From: Undibacterium sp. CCC3.4
GTDB taxonomy: Bacteria > Pseudomonadota > Gammaproteobacteria > Burkholderiales > Burkholderiaceae_D
NCBI RefSeq assembly: GCF_034347425.1
Contig: NZ_CP133779.1
Coordinates: 1,364,001 to 1,428,000 of the forward strand
Reading direction: 5' to 3'
DNA: 64,000 bases
In this document: positions 1 to 9,227 of the stretch, in pieces
How the letters are laid out: each line of letters opens with the position of its first letter
How positions within the stretch are numbered: position 1 is the first letter of the stretch
Translations under genes and position numbers: made by a program
Notes under the pieces: model-generated
What the model was told of the DNA's origin: nothing
The model's database searches: none
Seen by the model: the letters and a program-made list of their open reading frames with translations, nothing else

Positions 1-227
1 ACCAGGATAGGCTGCATCAAGCCCTGTGCCTTGATGGAAGCGGCCAACTCGGCCAAGGCCCCCTCATCCATACGCGTGCGCGGTTGATACTTACCGGCTT
101 GCATTTGCGTCACAGCTAAAGTCGTCGGTTCGCCGCTCACCGTCGGCATGGCTTGGGCAAAATCAGCGGCACCGTCGAACAAGGCATCGAGTCCGCGGCC
201 TAAGCCTTTTTGTTTTTTAACAACCAT
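1..227 (-). CDS. parB: Chromosome partitioning protein ParB, N-terminal part (runs off the left edge)
   Basis: Seen: about 75 codons from an ATG preceded by AGTAGGT. The start MVVKKQKGLGRGLDALF is the classic ParB/Spo0J opening, followed by a linker and then the start of the ParB/Sulfiredoxin fold (KYQPRTRMDEGALAELAASI). Known: ParB binds parS, loads as a CTP-dependent clamp and spreads, and with ParA segregates the replicated origin. Context: it lies 15 bp downstream of parA in the same orientation, and two perfect parS sites lie about 3.6 kb away in front of mnmG. The rest of the gene is outside the window, so the CTP-binding and HTH parts cannot be checked. Confidence 0.93.
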   Translation of the reverse strand, partial: MVVKKQKGLGRGLDALFDGAADFAQAMPTVSGEPTTLAVTQMQAGKYQPRTRMDEGALAELAASIKAQGLMQPIL

Positions 228-242
228 ACATATACCTACTTA

Positions 243-1016
243 TTAATCCAGTTTTGAAATACGTTCGAGCATTTCGGCTCCGAACGCGATATACGCCTGC
301 GCACCCTTGGATGCAGGATCGAACACCACGCCAGGAATACCGTAAGACGGTGCTTCGGCCAGGCGGACATTGCGCGGAATGACGGTTTTGAAGACCTTGT
401 CGCCGAAATGCTGTTCGAGCTGCTCCGAAACTTGCTGCGATAAGGTCATGCGTGGGTCAAACATCACCCGTAACAAACCGACGATCTTGAGATCGGGATT
501 GAGATTGGCTGATACTTTCTTAATCGTGTTGGCTAAATCAGACAATCCTTCGAGCGCATAGTATTCGCACTGCATAGGGATAATCACGCCATGGGCGGCG
601 CACAAGCCATTGAGCGTCAACATCGACAAAGCGGGCGGGCAATCGATCAGAATAAAATCGTAATCGCCCGCCACGGCCGCCAAGGCATCACGCAGACGCT
701 TATCGCGGTTATCGAGCGCGACCATTTCGACTTCGGCACCGGCCAGCTCACGATTGGCTGGTAAGACATCGAAGCGCCCTGATTCCGAGCGCAAGCGCGC
801 CGTGACCACATCCGACATACCGAGCAAGACTTCATACACCGAGCTGGTTAATTTGGATTTATTGATGCCGGCACCCATCGTGGCATTCCCTTGCGGGTCT
901 AAATCGACCAGCAACACGCGTTGATTGAGTTTGGCCAAGCCAGCTGCCAGATTGACGGTAGTGGTGGTCTTGCCAACGCCACCTTTTTGATTTGCTACAC
1001 AAAATATTTTTGCCAT
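243..1016 (-). CDS. parA: Chromosome partitioning ATPase ParA (Soj family)
   Basis: 257 residues from the ATG of MAKIFCVANQKGGVGKTTT. A longer frame from an upstream TTG adds nine residues, but those overlap the 3' end of rsmG and the family normally starts here. Seen: the deviant Walker A KGGVGKTT at residues 11-18, including the signature first lysine, a DPQGN motif near residue 44, and the Walker B segment LIDCPPAL near residue 120. There is no N-terminal HTH, so it is the chromosomal type and not the large plasmid type. Known: ATP-dependent dimers bind DNA nonspecifically and are released by ParB, which moves the origin region. It is transcribed after mnmG and rsmG and before parB. Confidence 0.95.
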   Translation of the reverse strand: MAKIFCVANQKGGVGKTTTTVNLAAGLAKLNQRVLLVDLDPQGNATMGAGINKSKLTSSVYEVLLGMSDVVTARLRSESGRFDVLPANRELAGAEVEMVALDNRDKRLRDALAAVAGDYDFILIDCPPALSMLTLNGLCAAHGVIIPMQCEYYALEGLSDLANTIKKVSANLNPDLKIVGLLRVMFDPRMTLSQQVSEQLEQHFGDKVFKTVIPRNVRLAEAPSYGIPGVVFDPASKGAQAYIAFGAEMLERISKLD

Positions 1017-1039
1017 GGTGTTTCCGTGTGTGGGGGGCT

Positions 1040-1690
1040 TCAAACTGCAGTTCGCTGAACGAAAACCAAATGCCGCTCAGCATCAAGGCCCGGCACAGTC
1101 AAGGCGCGCACGCCGCTGACTTGCCAACCCTCGGGCAAAGCTTCGATTTCCTGCGCTGGAGCAACGCCCTTCATGGCGATGAGTTGGCCACCCGGTGCGA
1201 GCAAATGCCCGGACCAGTTAATAAAATTACATAATTCTGAAAAAGCCCGCGAAGTGATGACATCAAAGGCACCGGGCAGTGCCAGTTGTTCCACTCGCCC
1301 GGTATGTACGGTCACGTTGCTGAGGCCGAGTTCGGTCTTGGCTTGATTCAAAAAAGCCGTTTTTTTATGGACCGTGTCTATCATCGCCACCTGTATCTGT
1401 GGGTAAGCGATCGCCAGTATCATGCCCGGCAAGCCGCCGCCGGAACCGACGTCGAGTACTTTGTCGGCGCCGACAAAAGCCGGCACCGCCGACAAGGAAT
1501 CGAGCACATGCGCACGCACCATATCGAGCGGTTTGCGGATCGATGTTAAATTATAAACAGCATTCCATTTTGACAATAATTCTAAATACGCCATCATTTT
1601 ATCGATCTGGCCATCATCGAGTGCCAAACCGAGTTCGGTGATGCCGGCGGCCAGCAACTTGCGCAAGGCTTCGTGGTCGGGAAGGCTCAT
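1040..1690 (-). CDS. rsmG: 16S rRNA (guanine527-N7)-methyltransferase RsmG (GidB)
   Basis: 216 residues, normal for the family. Seen: the SAM-binding motif [12 protein letters not shown] and the following LAIAYP segment in the first half, and a typical NLTSIR segment before it. Known: it methylates N7 of G527 in 16S rRNA, and loss gives low-level streptomycin resistance. The start codon overlaps the mnmG stop as ATGA, which implies translational coupling. Downstream, its stop is 23 bp from the chosen parA ATG. The mnmG-rsmG-parA-parB order is conserved near the origin in many bacteria. Confidence 0.95.
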   Translation of the reverse strand: MSLPDHEALRKLLAAGITELGLALDDGQIDKMMAYLELLSKWNAVYNLTSIRKPLDMVRAHVLDSLSAVPAFVGADKVLDVGSGGGLPGMILAIAYPQIQVAMIDTVHKKTAFLNQAKTELGLSNVTVHTGRVEQLALPGAFDVITSRAFSELCNFINWSGHLLAPGGQLIAMKGVAPAQEIEALPEGWQVSGVRALTVPGLDAERHLVFVQRTAV

Positions 1691-3645
1691 ACAGATGCTC
1701 CGATGTCGGCGGCCACAGCCGCACTGGTGTCAGGGGCGGTGGCAAACTCTTTGAAACCGCGTTTTTTCAAATGCACCAGCAACAGCGAAATCGCAGCCGG
1801 CGTCACGCCGGAAATGCGCCCACACTGGCCCAAAGTTTCCGGTTGATGGACATTGAGTTTCTGCCGCACTTCCATCGACAAACCATTAACTTCGATATAG
1901 TCAAATGCCGCTGGCATTTTCAGATTTTCAAAATATGCGTGCCGCTCTACCTCTTTCGCCTGCCGTTCGATGTAACCGGCATACTTGACTTGAATTTCCA
2001 CCTGTTCACGCACGGCCGGATCGATCACACCGGGAGCAGCCAGTGCCTGCCCTTCCACGCCTTGCAAGCTCATCAAACTCTCGTAAGTCACTTCAGGACG
2101 ACGCAGCAAATCGGCCAAGGAGTATTCGCGTTCCAAAGCCTTGCCCACTACGCGCTCTGCTTCGGCTTGCGCGACGATGCGCGGGTTAACCCAGATCGAA
2201 CGCAAACGCTCCATTTCGCGGGCCACGCTCTCACGTTTTTCTTCAAACAATTTCCACTGCAGGTCACCGACACAACCGAGTTCGCGGCCAATTTCAGTCA
2301 AACGCATATCGGCATTATCTTCGCGCAAGCTCAAGCGGAATTCAGCGCGGCTGGTAAACATCCGATACGGCTCTTGCACACCCTTAGTAATGAGATCGTC
2401 GACCAAGACGCCGAGATAAGCTTCATCGCGGCGTGGAGTCCAAGCCGCACGGCCTTGGGTTTGCAATGCCGCATTCAAGCCAGCCAACATACCCTGCGCC
2501 GCCGCCTCTTCGTAACCGGTGGTACCGTTGATTTGTCCGGCAAAGAACAAGCCTTCGATCTGGCGCGTTTCCAAAGACAATTTCAAACCACGTGGATCAA
2601 AATAATCGTATTCGATTGCATAGCCAGGACGCAGGATAAACGCCTGCTCCATCCCACGCATGGAGCGCACCAAGTTCAGCTGCACATCAAATGGCAAACT
2701 GGTCGAGATACCGTTGGGGTAATACTCATTCGTCGTCAAGCCTTCGGGCTCGAGGAAAATTTGATGCGAATCCTTACCGGCGAAGCGATGAATCTTATCT
2801 TCTATCGATGGGCAATAGCGCGGCCCTACCCCTTCGATCACGCCGGTATACATCGGGCTGCGGTCGAGACCGGCGCGAATAATATCGTGGGTGCGTTCGT
2901 TGGTATGGGTGATCCAGCACGGTACTTGGCGCGGATGCATGGCCGCATTACCAAGATAAGAAAACACCGGCACCGGAGCGAGATCGCCGGGCTGTTCCTG
3001 CATGACGGAAAAATTGATACTACGACCATCGATACGCGGTGGCGTACCGGTTTTCAAACGCCCCTGTGGTAAGGCCAATTCTTTCAAGCGCGCCGACAAA
3101 GACAAGGCTGGCGGGTCACCGGCACGACCGGCCGAATAACTGTTTAAGCCGACGTGGATCTTCCCATCGAGGAAAGTACCGGCCGTCAGCACGACGGCGC
3201 GAGCGCGAAAAGTAATGCCGGCTTGGGTAACGGCACCAACGACGCGATTATTCTCAACCAACAAATCATCAACTGCTTGCTGGAACAAGTACAGGTTAGG
3301 CTGATTTTCCAGCCGGCTGCGGATCGCTTGTTTATACAGTATACGGTCTGCTTGGGCACGGGTAGCGCGTACCGCCGGGCCTTTGGACGAGTTCAGTATA
3401 CGGAACTGGATGCCGGCTTCATCGGTGGCAATCGCCATCGCGCCGCCCATGGCATCAAGCTCTTTCACCAGATGCCCCTTACCGATTCCACCTATCGATG
3501 GATTGCAAGACATCTGACCGAGGGTCTCTATATTATGGCTCAACAGCAGTGTGGACTGCCCCATGCGCGCCGAGGCCAGCGCCGCTTCGGTACCAGCATG
3601 ACCACCACCGACCACAATTACATCAAATTCTTTAGGATAAAACAT
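1687..3645 (-). CDS. mnmG: tRNA uridine-5-carboxymethylaminomethyl modification enzyme MnmG (GidA)
   Basis: 652 residues from the ATG of [21 protein letters not shown], where the family normally begins. An 18-residue upstream extension from a non-ATG codon is ignored. Seen: the N-terminal FAD dinucleotide motif VVGGGHAG, the conserved segment [28 protein letters not shown], and the C-terminal helical region with the [11 protein letters not shown] segment. Known: with MnmE it builds the cmnm5/nm5 group at U34 of several tRNAs, using FAD, NADH and methylene-THF or glycine. It is first in the mnmG-rsmG-parA-parB group, and two parS sites lie 120-200 bp upstream. Confidence 0.96.
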   Translation of the reverse strand: MFYPKEFDVIVVGGGHAGTEAALASARMGQSTLLLSHNIETLGQMSCNPSIGGIGKGHLVKELDAMGGAMAIATDEAGIQFRILNSSKGPAVRATRAQADRILYKQAIRSRLENQPNLYLFQQAVDDLLVENNRVVGAVTQAGITFRARAVVLTAGTFLDGKIHVGLNSYSAGRAGDPPALSLSARLKELALPQGRLKTGTPPRIDGRSINFSVMQEQPGDLAPVPVFSYLGNAAMHPRQVPCWITHTNERTHDIIRAGLDRSPMYTGVIEGVGPRYCPSIEDKIHRFAGKDSHQIFLEPEGLTTNEYYPNGISTSLPFDVQLNLVRSMRGMEQAFILRPGYAIEYDYFDPRGLKLSLETRQIEGLFFAGQINGTTGYEEAAAQGMLAGLNAALQTQGRAAWTPRRDEAYLGVLVDDLITKGVQEPYRMFTSRAEFRLSLREDNADMRLTEIGRELGCVGDLQWKLFEEKRESVAREMERLRSIWVNPRIVAQAEAERVVGKALEREYSLADLLRRPEVTYESLMSLQGVEGQALAAPGVIDPAVREQVEIQVKYAGYIERQAKEVERHAYFENLKMPAAFDYIEVNGLSMEVRQKLNVHQPETLGQCGRISGVTPAAISLLLVHLKKRGFKEFATAPDTSAAVAADIGASV

Positions 3646-3761
3646 AGCTAGCTTCGACAAACGTTGACTCTGGAAGCCCCGATTATAGTTGGTTTTCACT
3701 GCCGCGCTACGGCACAGTGTCGATTAAACTGGAATCAAGCGCGGCGAATGCACAAAAAAAC

Positions 3762-3791
3762 ATGGCGATGTTTCACGTGAAACATCGCCAT
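3762..3791. promoter_or_regulatory. parS centromere site 1, inside a perfect 30-bp palindrome
   Basis: The 16-bp core TGTTTCACGTGAAACA (3769-3784) is an exact match to the bacterial parS consensus. The palindrome continues perfectly for seven more bases each side (ATGGCGA / TCGCCAT). It lies between mnmG and the TauE-like gene. Known: ParB loads at such sites, which cluster around the origin. Confidence 0.95.
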
Positions 3792-3823
3792 CATCCTGCA
3801 TATCGGTATTTTCAGCACGCCGA

Positions 3824-3851
3824 GCTGATTGTTTCACGTGAAACAATCAGC
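3824..3851. promoter_or_regulatory. parS centromere site 2, inside a 28-bp palindrome
   Basis: A second exact TGTTTCACGTGAAACA core (3830-3845), 61 bp from site 1. The palindrome extends six bases each side (GCTGAT / ATCAGC). The stop codon of the TauE-like gene (3847-3849) lies inside the right arm, so the site overlaps the 3' end of a coding sequence. Confidence 0.95.
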
Positions 3852-4608
3852 GTAAAAAACCATCGTAACTGGTTTTACAAATCAAGGCGACCACCACAAA
3901 CAGGAAGATTTTACGCACAAAGCCAGTACCATGTTTAATTGCCATCTTAGTACCAAGCAGCGAACCACAGATACCACATGCCGCCATCACTGCGCCGATC
4001 TGCCATAAGATATGACCACTGAAGCCAAACCAAATCAAAGCAGCAACATTGCAAGCCACGTTCAATACTTTGGCGATGGCTGAAGCACGTAAGAAGTCAT
4101 AGCCGAACACACGGACAAACAAAAACATGAAGAAGCTACCGGTGCCGGGGCCGAAGAAGCCATCATAGAAACCAATCGCGGCCCCGACCAACATTGCCAA
4201 GGCAGTCTCGGTCGAACCGGAAAATGGCGGCGCATCGACCGCCCCGAAATCCTTTTTCTTGAAGGTATACACAGCCACGGCAAACAAGACGAACGGCAGT
4301 GCCTTGCGTAACTGTTCGGGCGATACATGCGTGACCAAGTAGGCCCCGGCGAAAGAAAAAATAAACGACATCAAGGCCGCCGGCAATACCATGGCCCAGC
4401 GCAACTGCACGCGCTTGACGTAATTACGCGCGGCCACCGTGGTACCCCAGACACCGGCGAATTTACTCGTTCCAATCAAGGTAGCCGGTGCGGTGCCCGG
4501 CATCATTGAAAACAAGGCCGGCACTTGTACCAAGCCACCACCACCGACGATGGCATCGACAAAGCCGGCGAAGAAGGCTGCGCCTCCCAGTACCATCATA
4601 TTGATCAT
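3847..4608 (-). CDS. TauE/SafE family sulfite/sulfonate exporter-like permease
   Basis: 253 residues from an ATG with AAGG about 11 bp upstream. An extended frame from a TTG adds eight residues, and a third ATG lies nine bases further in. Seen: about eight hydrophobic segments, the glycine-rich FAGFVDAIVGGGGLVQVPAL that opens TauE/SafE proteins, and the matching second-half repeat IGFYDGFFGPGTGSF. Known: the family moves sulfite, sulfoacetate or other organic anions across the inner membrane, and substrates are rarely predictable. It stands alone, with no sulfur-metabolism gene adjacent. Its stop codon is embedded in a parS palindrome. Confidence 0.85.
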   Translation of the reverse strand: MINMMVLGGAAFFAGFVDAIVGGGGLVQVPALFSMMPGTAPATLIGTSKFAGVWGTTVAARNYVKRVQLRWAMVLPAALMSFIFSFAGAYLVTHVSPEQLRKALPFVLFAVAVYTFKKKDFGAVDAPPFSGSTETALAMLVGAAIGFYDGFFGPGTGSFFMFLFVRVFGYDFLRASAIAKVLNVACNVAALIWFGFSGHILWQIGAVMAACGICGSLLGTKMAIKHGTGFVRKIFLFVVVALICKTSYDGFLR

Positions 4609-4729
4609 GAAATTTTTTAACCTTATTCTCAAAGCAGCCGATTTCTGGCAAGCTAATCAGAATATCAAGTTTGCGCGATGTCAGGTAGCACACAAGTAAT
4701 GAACTTTAACCAGAACAGAGAGCCATACG

Positions 4730-5887
4730 ATGAATAATTTCGAATTTCAAACCGTCCCTCGTCTCATCAACAAAACTGGCGCCGCTCGCGAACTCGGCAA
4801 CACCATCGTGGCCCACTTCCCGGCCTGCAAACATGTGCTCATCGTCACCGATGCCGGCTTCCTCGGCACCGGTCTGGTCAGCGCAGTCCAAACGAATATC
4901 GAGGCACAGGGCTTACGGGTCAGCCTGTACACCGAGGTGCTGGCCGATCCCCCGGAAGCGGTCGTGCTTGATGCGGCGGCACGCGCACGTGCCCTCTCGG
5001 TCGACTTGGTCGTCGGGCTAGGCGGCGGCAGCTCCATGGATGTAGCCAAGCTGATCGCCGTGCTGGCCGGCGGCACCCAGCCGCTGGCAGACATGTATGG
5101 CATAGGCAAAGTCAGCGGTGCGCGCCTGCCCTTGATACAAATCCCAACCACCGCCGGTACCGGCTCCGAAGTCACGCCGATTGCCATCGTCACCACCGGT
5201 GCCACCAGCAAAATGGGCGTGGTCGCACCGCAGCTGTATGCTGACCTCGCCATTCTCGATGCTGAACTTAGTGTCGGCTTGCCGCCGGCGGTCAGTGCAG
5301 CCACCGGCATTGATGCCATGGTGCATGCGATCGAAGCCTATACCACGCGGCATAAAAAGAACCCGCTCTCCGATATGCTGGCGCGCGCCGCGTTGAAATT
5401 ATTGTGGAACAATATCGAGCAAGTCTGCAGCAATGGCCAGAACTTGGCAGCACGCCAAGCCATGCTGCTCGGTGCCATGCTGGCCGGCCAAGCGTTTGCG
5501 AATGCCCCCTGTGCCGCCGTCCATGCCCTCGCCTATCCGCTGGGCGGCATCTTCCACGTGCCGCATGGTTTATCGAATGCCCTGGTGTTACCGCATGTAT
5601 TACGCTTCAATACCGAGCAAGCGTCCCAGCAGTATGCCGAGCTGGCCGAGATCATTGCACCGGACGCTACTGGCAGTGCCGAAGCGCGCAGCAATGCCCT
5701 CATCAGCGCCTTCGAAGAACTGGCGCTGCGCACCGCCATTCCTACTCGTTTGCGCCAAGTCGGCGTGACCGAGGGCGAGCTCGATCGCTTGGCATCCGAT
5801 GCGATGTTACAAACCCGCTTACTGACGAATAACCCGCGCGAAGTCAGCTTAGCCGATGCGCGTGCGATTTACGCGGCGGCTTGGTAA
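4730..5887 (+). CDS. Iron-containing (type III) alcohol dehydrogenase
   Basis: 385 residues, usual length. Seen: the NAD-binding VGLGGGSSMDVAKL near residue 97, the TTAGTGSEVTP motif near 140, and the metal-binding region with HALAYPLGGIFHVPHG, whose histidines plus an upstream D..H (IDAMVHAIEAY) ligate iron. Known: NAD(P)-dependent interconversion of alcohols and aldehydes. The exact substrate cannot be read from the sequence, and maleylacetate reductase or lactaldehyde reductase relatives exist. It is a single-gene unit oriented against its neighbours and ends at a strong bidirectional terminator. Confidence 0.9.
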   Translation: MNNFEFQTVPRLINKTGAARELGNTIVAHFPACKHVLIVTDAGFLGTGLVSAVQTNIEAQGLRVSLYTEVLADPPEAVVLDAAARARALSVDLVVGLGGGSSMDVAKLIAVLAGGTQPLADMYGIGKVSGARLPLIQIPTTAGTGSEVTPIAIVTTGATSKMGVVAPQLYADLAILDAELSVGLPPAVSAATGIDAMVHAIEAYTTRHKKNPLSDMLARAALKLLWNNIEQVCSNGQNLAARQAMLLGAMLAGQAFANAPCAAVHALAYPLGGIFHVPHGLSNALVLPHVLRFNTEQASQQYAELAEIIAPDATGSAEARSNALISAFEELALRTAIPTRLRQVGVTEGELDRLASDAMLQTRLLTNNPREVSLADARAIYAAAW

Positions 5888-5936
5888 GGGGCTGCTACAA
5901 AATTAAAATTATTATTTTAAAAGCAATATTCACGAC

Positions 5937-5980
5937 AAAAAAAAAGCCCCGCTGCCAACTCTGGCAACGGGGCTTTTTTT
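5937..5980. terminator. Bidirectional rho-independent terminator
   Basis: A GC-rich stem built on AAGCCCCG and CGGGGCTT with an inner GCCA/TGGC, flanked by an A-run on the left and a T-run on the right. It serves the alcohol dehydrogenase gene (+) and the convergent livM end (-). Confidence 0.9.
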
Positions 5981-5993
5981 CAGCGCAACAAAT

Positions 5994-6989
5994 TCACAGT
6001 GCTTTCGCAGTGACTTTCTTTTGCCACCAAGCTTGTAACTCGCCGACCAAACCACGTCGGAAAGCCAATACACAAACGATGAAAATCAAACCGGTGACGA
6101 TGGTGACCGAATCACCCAAGCTGCGGAACCATTCTATGCCCGAGACATTGGCCAGCAATTCGCCGAAATCACCGAGCTTGTTTTCCAAGGCGATGATCAA
6201 GATGGCACCGACGATCGGCCCGACCAAGGTTCCCAAACCACCAACCAAGGTCATCAACACCACCAAGCCAGACATGGTCCAGTGCACATCGGTCAGCGTT
6301 TCAAAACCGAGCACCAAGGACTTGGTGGCACCGGCGAGGCCAGCCAAAGCAGCCGACAACACAAAGGCCAGCAATTTGTATTTGTCGACATCGTAACCGA
6401 GCGAGATCGCGCGTGCTTCGTTCTCCTTGATGGCTTTCAAGACTTGCCCGAACGGTGAATGCACAGTTCTGACGATCAAAGCAAAACCGGCACAGGCAAT
6501 CGCCAACACCGCATAATACAAATGCAAATCAGAAGCCAAATCGAGACTGCCGAACAGCTTGCCACGTGCGACGCCCTGCAAGCCATCTTCCCCACCGGTG
6601 AACTTCGCTTGCAGTATGATGAAATACAACATCTGCGCTAAGGCCAAAGTGATCATGGTGAAATAAATACCTTGTCGCCGTATCGCCAACAAACCCATCA
6701 GCAAACCGATCACCGCGGCCGCCCCGACACCGAGTGCCAAGCCGGCTTCGGTGGGCAAACCGGCATCACGAATCGCCCACCCGGCCACATAGCCGGCGGT
6801 GCCGAAAAATGCGGCATGACCGAACGACAGCAAACCGGTGAAACCGATCAGCAGATTAAAGGCGCAGGCGAATAAGGCGAAGCACAACAGCTTCATCAAA
6901 AACACCGGATACACGAAAGCCGGTGCCGCCAACAAGGCCAGCAGCAGCACCGCAGTGGCGATTTTTTTGAGCATGGGAGATCCGTTCAT
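5994..6989 (-). CDS. livM: Branched-chain amino acid-type ABC transporter permease LivM
   Basis: 331 residues with eight or more hydrophobic segments. Seen: the LIGFTGLLSFGHAAFFGTAGY block and, further on, the cytoplasmic EAA-like loop KAIKENEARAISLGYDVDKYKLLAF, which is diagnostic for the LivM branch. Known: it pairs with LivH to form the inner-membrane channel of HAAT-family importers for Leu/Ile/Val or related compounds, sometimes urea or aromatic acids. The start overlaps the livH stop as ATGA. An internal ATG five codons in, behind GGATCTCCC, is an alternative start. It is last in the operon and is followed by the bidirectional terminator. Confidence 0.9.
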   Translation of the reverse strand: MNGSPMLKKIATAVLLLALLAAPAFVYPVFLMKLLCFALFACAFNLLIGFTGLLSFGHAAFFGTAGYVAGWAIRDAGLPTEAGLALGVGAAAVIGLLMGLLAIRRQGIYFTMITLALAQMLYFIILQAKFTGGEDGLQGVARGKLFGSLDLASDLHLYYAVLAIACAGFALIVRTVHSPFGQVLKAIKENEARAISLGYDVDKYKLLAFVLSAALAGLAGATKSLVLGFETLTDVHWTMSGLVVLMTLVGGLGTLVGPIVGAILIIALENKLGDFGELLANVSGIEWFRSLGDSVTIVTGLIFIVCVLAFRRGLVGELQAWWQKKVTAKAL

Positions 6990-7870
6990 TTTTCTTTTCC
7001 AAACAAGCCAGCTGGCCGTATCATGAGCACAATCGCCATCACGATGAACACCACCGTGGCCGACAATTCCGGATAAAACACACGCGTCAATCCTTCGATT
7101 ACGCCCAAGCCCAAACCGGTCAAGATCGAACCCAGTATCGAGCCCATGCCACCGATCACTACCACCGCAAACACCGTAATGATCAGATTCGAACCCATCA
7201 GCGGCGAGACTTGAATCACCGGTGCTGCCAACACCCCGGCAAAGGCCGCCAAGGCGACACCGAAACCATACGTCAGCGTCACCATCAAGGGCACGTTAAC
7301 GCCGAAAGCTTCGACCAATTTAGGATTTTCCGTGCCGGCGCGCAGATAAGCACCGAGTTTGGTCTTTTCAATCACGAACCAAGTCGCGAAACATACCGTC
7401 AAAGAGGCGATAACGACCCAGGCGCGATAATTTGGCAAGATCATGAAGCCGAGGTCGGTGGCACCGGCCAAGGCTGCAGGGACCGAATACGGCTGTCCTG
7501 AGACCCCGTACACCGAGCGGAACACGCCCTCGAGCAGTAAAGTAATACCGAAGGTCAGCAATAGCCCATACAAATGATCGAGCTGGTACAACCAGCGCAG
7601 CATGGTTTTCTCGATCACGATACCGATCGCCCCAACGGCCAACGGTGCTACAACCAACATCACCCAATAACTGATACCGAAGTACTCCATGCCCATCCAG
7701 GCGAAAAACGCGCCCATCATGTACAAGGCGCCGTGGGCAAAATTAATCACGTTGAGCAGTCCGAAAATCACCGCCAACCCCAAAGACAGCATCGCGTAAA
7801 ACGAGCCATTGACCAAGCCCAGCAAGAGCTGACTCAGCATCGCCTGAAGCGGAATACCAAATATTTCCAT
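6986..7870 (-). CDS. livH: Branched-chain amino acid-type ABC transporter permease LivH
   Basis: 294 residues, mostly hydrophobic. Seen: the LLLGLVNGSFYAMLSLGLAVIFG opening and the NFAHGALYMMGAFFAW segment typical of LivH, and a late GGMGSILGSILTGLGLGVIEG loop. It forms the permease heterodimer with livM, whose start it overlaps by four bases. The substrate-binding protein gene lies about 90 bp upstream. Transport specificity is set by that binding protein, so this entry only supports membership of the HAAT family. Confidence 0.9.
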   Translation of the reverse strand: MEIFGIPLQAMLSQLLLGLVNGSFYAMLSLGLAVIFGLLNVINFAHGALYMMGAFFAWMGMEYFGISYWVMLVVAPLAVGAIGIVIEKTMLRWLYQLDHLYGLLLTFGITLLLEGVFRSVYGVSGQPYSVPAALAGATDLGFMILPNYRAWVVIASLTVCFATWFVIEKTKLGAYLRAGTENPKLVEAFGVNVPLMVTLTYGFGVALAAFAGVLAAPVIQVSPLMGSNLIITVFAVVVIGGMGSILGSILTGLGLGVIEGLTRVFYPELSATVVFIVMAIVLMIRPAGLFGKEK

Positions 7871-7958
7871 GGCACGCTTAAAAAAAAGTCGGCAATCAGC
7901 CCGACAGAATTAAAAAAAAGACGCGCCCATAAACAGAGCGCGCCGGTGATCAATCAGC

Positions 7959-9164
7959 TTATTTCCACAACGCGCATTTGGATTCAGCCTTCGTGGTAAA
8001 CGCTTGTTCACCAGGAATCACTTGCGCCACCTTGTAGTAATCCCACGGCTCTTTCGATTCCGTTTGCGCTTTGACTTGCATCAGATACATATCATGAATC
8101 ATGCTGCCATCGGCCCGCACATAACCATTCTTGACATACATGTCGTTGAATTTCATGCTGCGTAATTTCGCCATGACTTTTTCGCTGTCGTCACTGCCGG
8201 CGGCTTTGACAGCATTGAGATACTGCAGCGTTGCCGAGTAATCGGCGGCTTGCAAACTCGATGGCATCTTCTTCATTTTTTCAAAATAACGACGCGCCCA
8301 AGTGCGTGACTCCGGCGTGGCATTCCAATACCAGCTGTCGGTCAAATACATGCCATTGGTCAGGTTCAAACCGAGCGAATGGATATCATTGATAAACATC
8401 AGCAAGCCAGCCAATTTCATCGTCTTGGTCACGCCGAATTCATTGGCGGCCTTGATCGCATTGATGGTATCGCCACCGGCATTCGCCAAACCGAGAATCT
8501 GCGCTTTCGATGCCTGTGCTTGCAACAAGAAGGAAGAAAAATCGGAGGCCGACAAAGGATGTTTGACCGCGCCGCTGACGGTGCCACCATTGGCTTTCAC
8601 CACCCGTGCCGTATCGCTCTCAAGGGCCGCACCGAAGGCATAATCGGCCGTCAGAAAATACCAACTCTTCCCACCCTGCTTGACCACGGCCGAGCCAGTA
8701 CCCTTGGCCAGCGCCACGGTATCGTAGGCATAGTGAATCGTGTATGGTGTGCATTCTTCATTGGTCAACACGGCGGTACCGGCACCGATCGAGATATAAG
8801 GCTTTTTCTTTTCTGCGGCCACTTTGGCCATCGACAAACCGGTACCCGAATTGGTGCCGCCGATGAGCAGATCGACGCCATCGCGATCAAACCATTCGCG
8901 CGCGCGACTGGCGGCGATATCGGCTTTATTCTGGTGATCAGCGCTGACGAATTCGATTTTCTTACCGAGTACCGTGCCACCGAAATCGGCAATCGCCATC
9001 TTGATCGCTTCAACCCCGCCTTTGCCATCGATATCCGAGTACACGCCCGACAAATCGCTGATAAAGCCGATCTTCACTACATCGCCCGACACTTGTGCAG
9101 CCGCCGGTGCGGCAGAAAAGGCCGCGGCAAGCGCCAAACTGATTAGCTTCAATGTATTCTTCAT
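7959..9164 (-). CDS. ABC transporter periplasmic substrate-binding protein (HAAT family)
   Basis: 401 residues, with a Sec signal peptide (MKNTLKLISLALAAAFSAAPAAAQ) cleaved near residue 23. AGGAG sits upstream of the ATG. Seen: the Peripla_BP_6 type start VVKIGFISDLSGVYSDIDGKGG and the middle YFLTADYAFGAALESD. Known: it captures the ligand in the periplasm and delivers it to LivHM. The sequence resembles the broad amide/urea/branched-chain group and not strict LivJ/LivK, so Leu/Ile/Val specificity is not proven. Its position between livF and livH makes it the receptor of this system. Confidence 0.88.
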   Translation of the reverse strand: MKNTLKLISLALAAAFSAAPAAAQVSGDVVKIGFISDLSGVYSDIDGKGGVEAIKMAIADFGGTVLGKKIEFVSADHQNKADIAASRAREWFDRDGVDLLIGGTNSGTGLSMAKVAAEKKKPYISIGAGTAVLTNEECTPYTIHYAYDTVALAKGTGSAVVKQGGKSWYFLTADYAFGAALESDTARVVKANGGTVSGAVKHPLSASDFSSFLLQAQASKAQILGLANAGGDTINAIKAANEFGVTKTMKLAGLLMFINDIHSLGLNLTNGMYLTDSWYWNATPESRTWARRYFEKMKKMPSSLQAADYSATLQYLNAVKAAGSDDSEKVMAKLRSMKFNDMYVKNGYVRADGSMIHDMYLMQVKAQTESKEPWDYYKVAQVIPGEQAFTTKAESKCALWK

Positions 9165-9227
9165 CTTTCATCTCCTGTCATTATTATTGAAATTGCCCGT
9201 TATAAAGCACGGGCGACTGAAACTGAA

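Noticed and set aside
1771..3072. 433-codon open frame on the plus strand
   Set aside because: It is antisense to mnmG, which has strong family motifs in its own frame. Long antisense frames arise easily in GC-rich codon usage.
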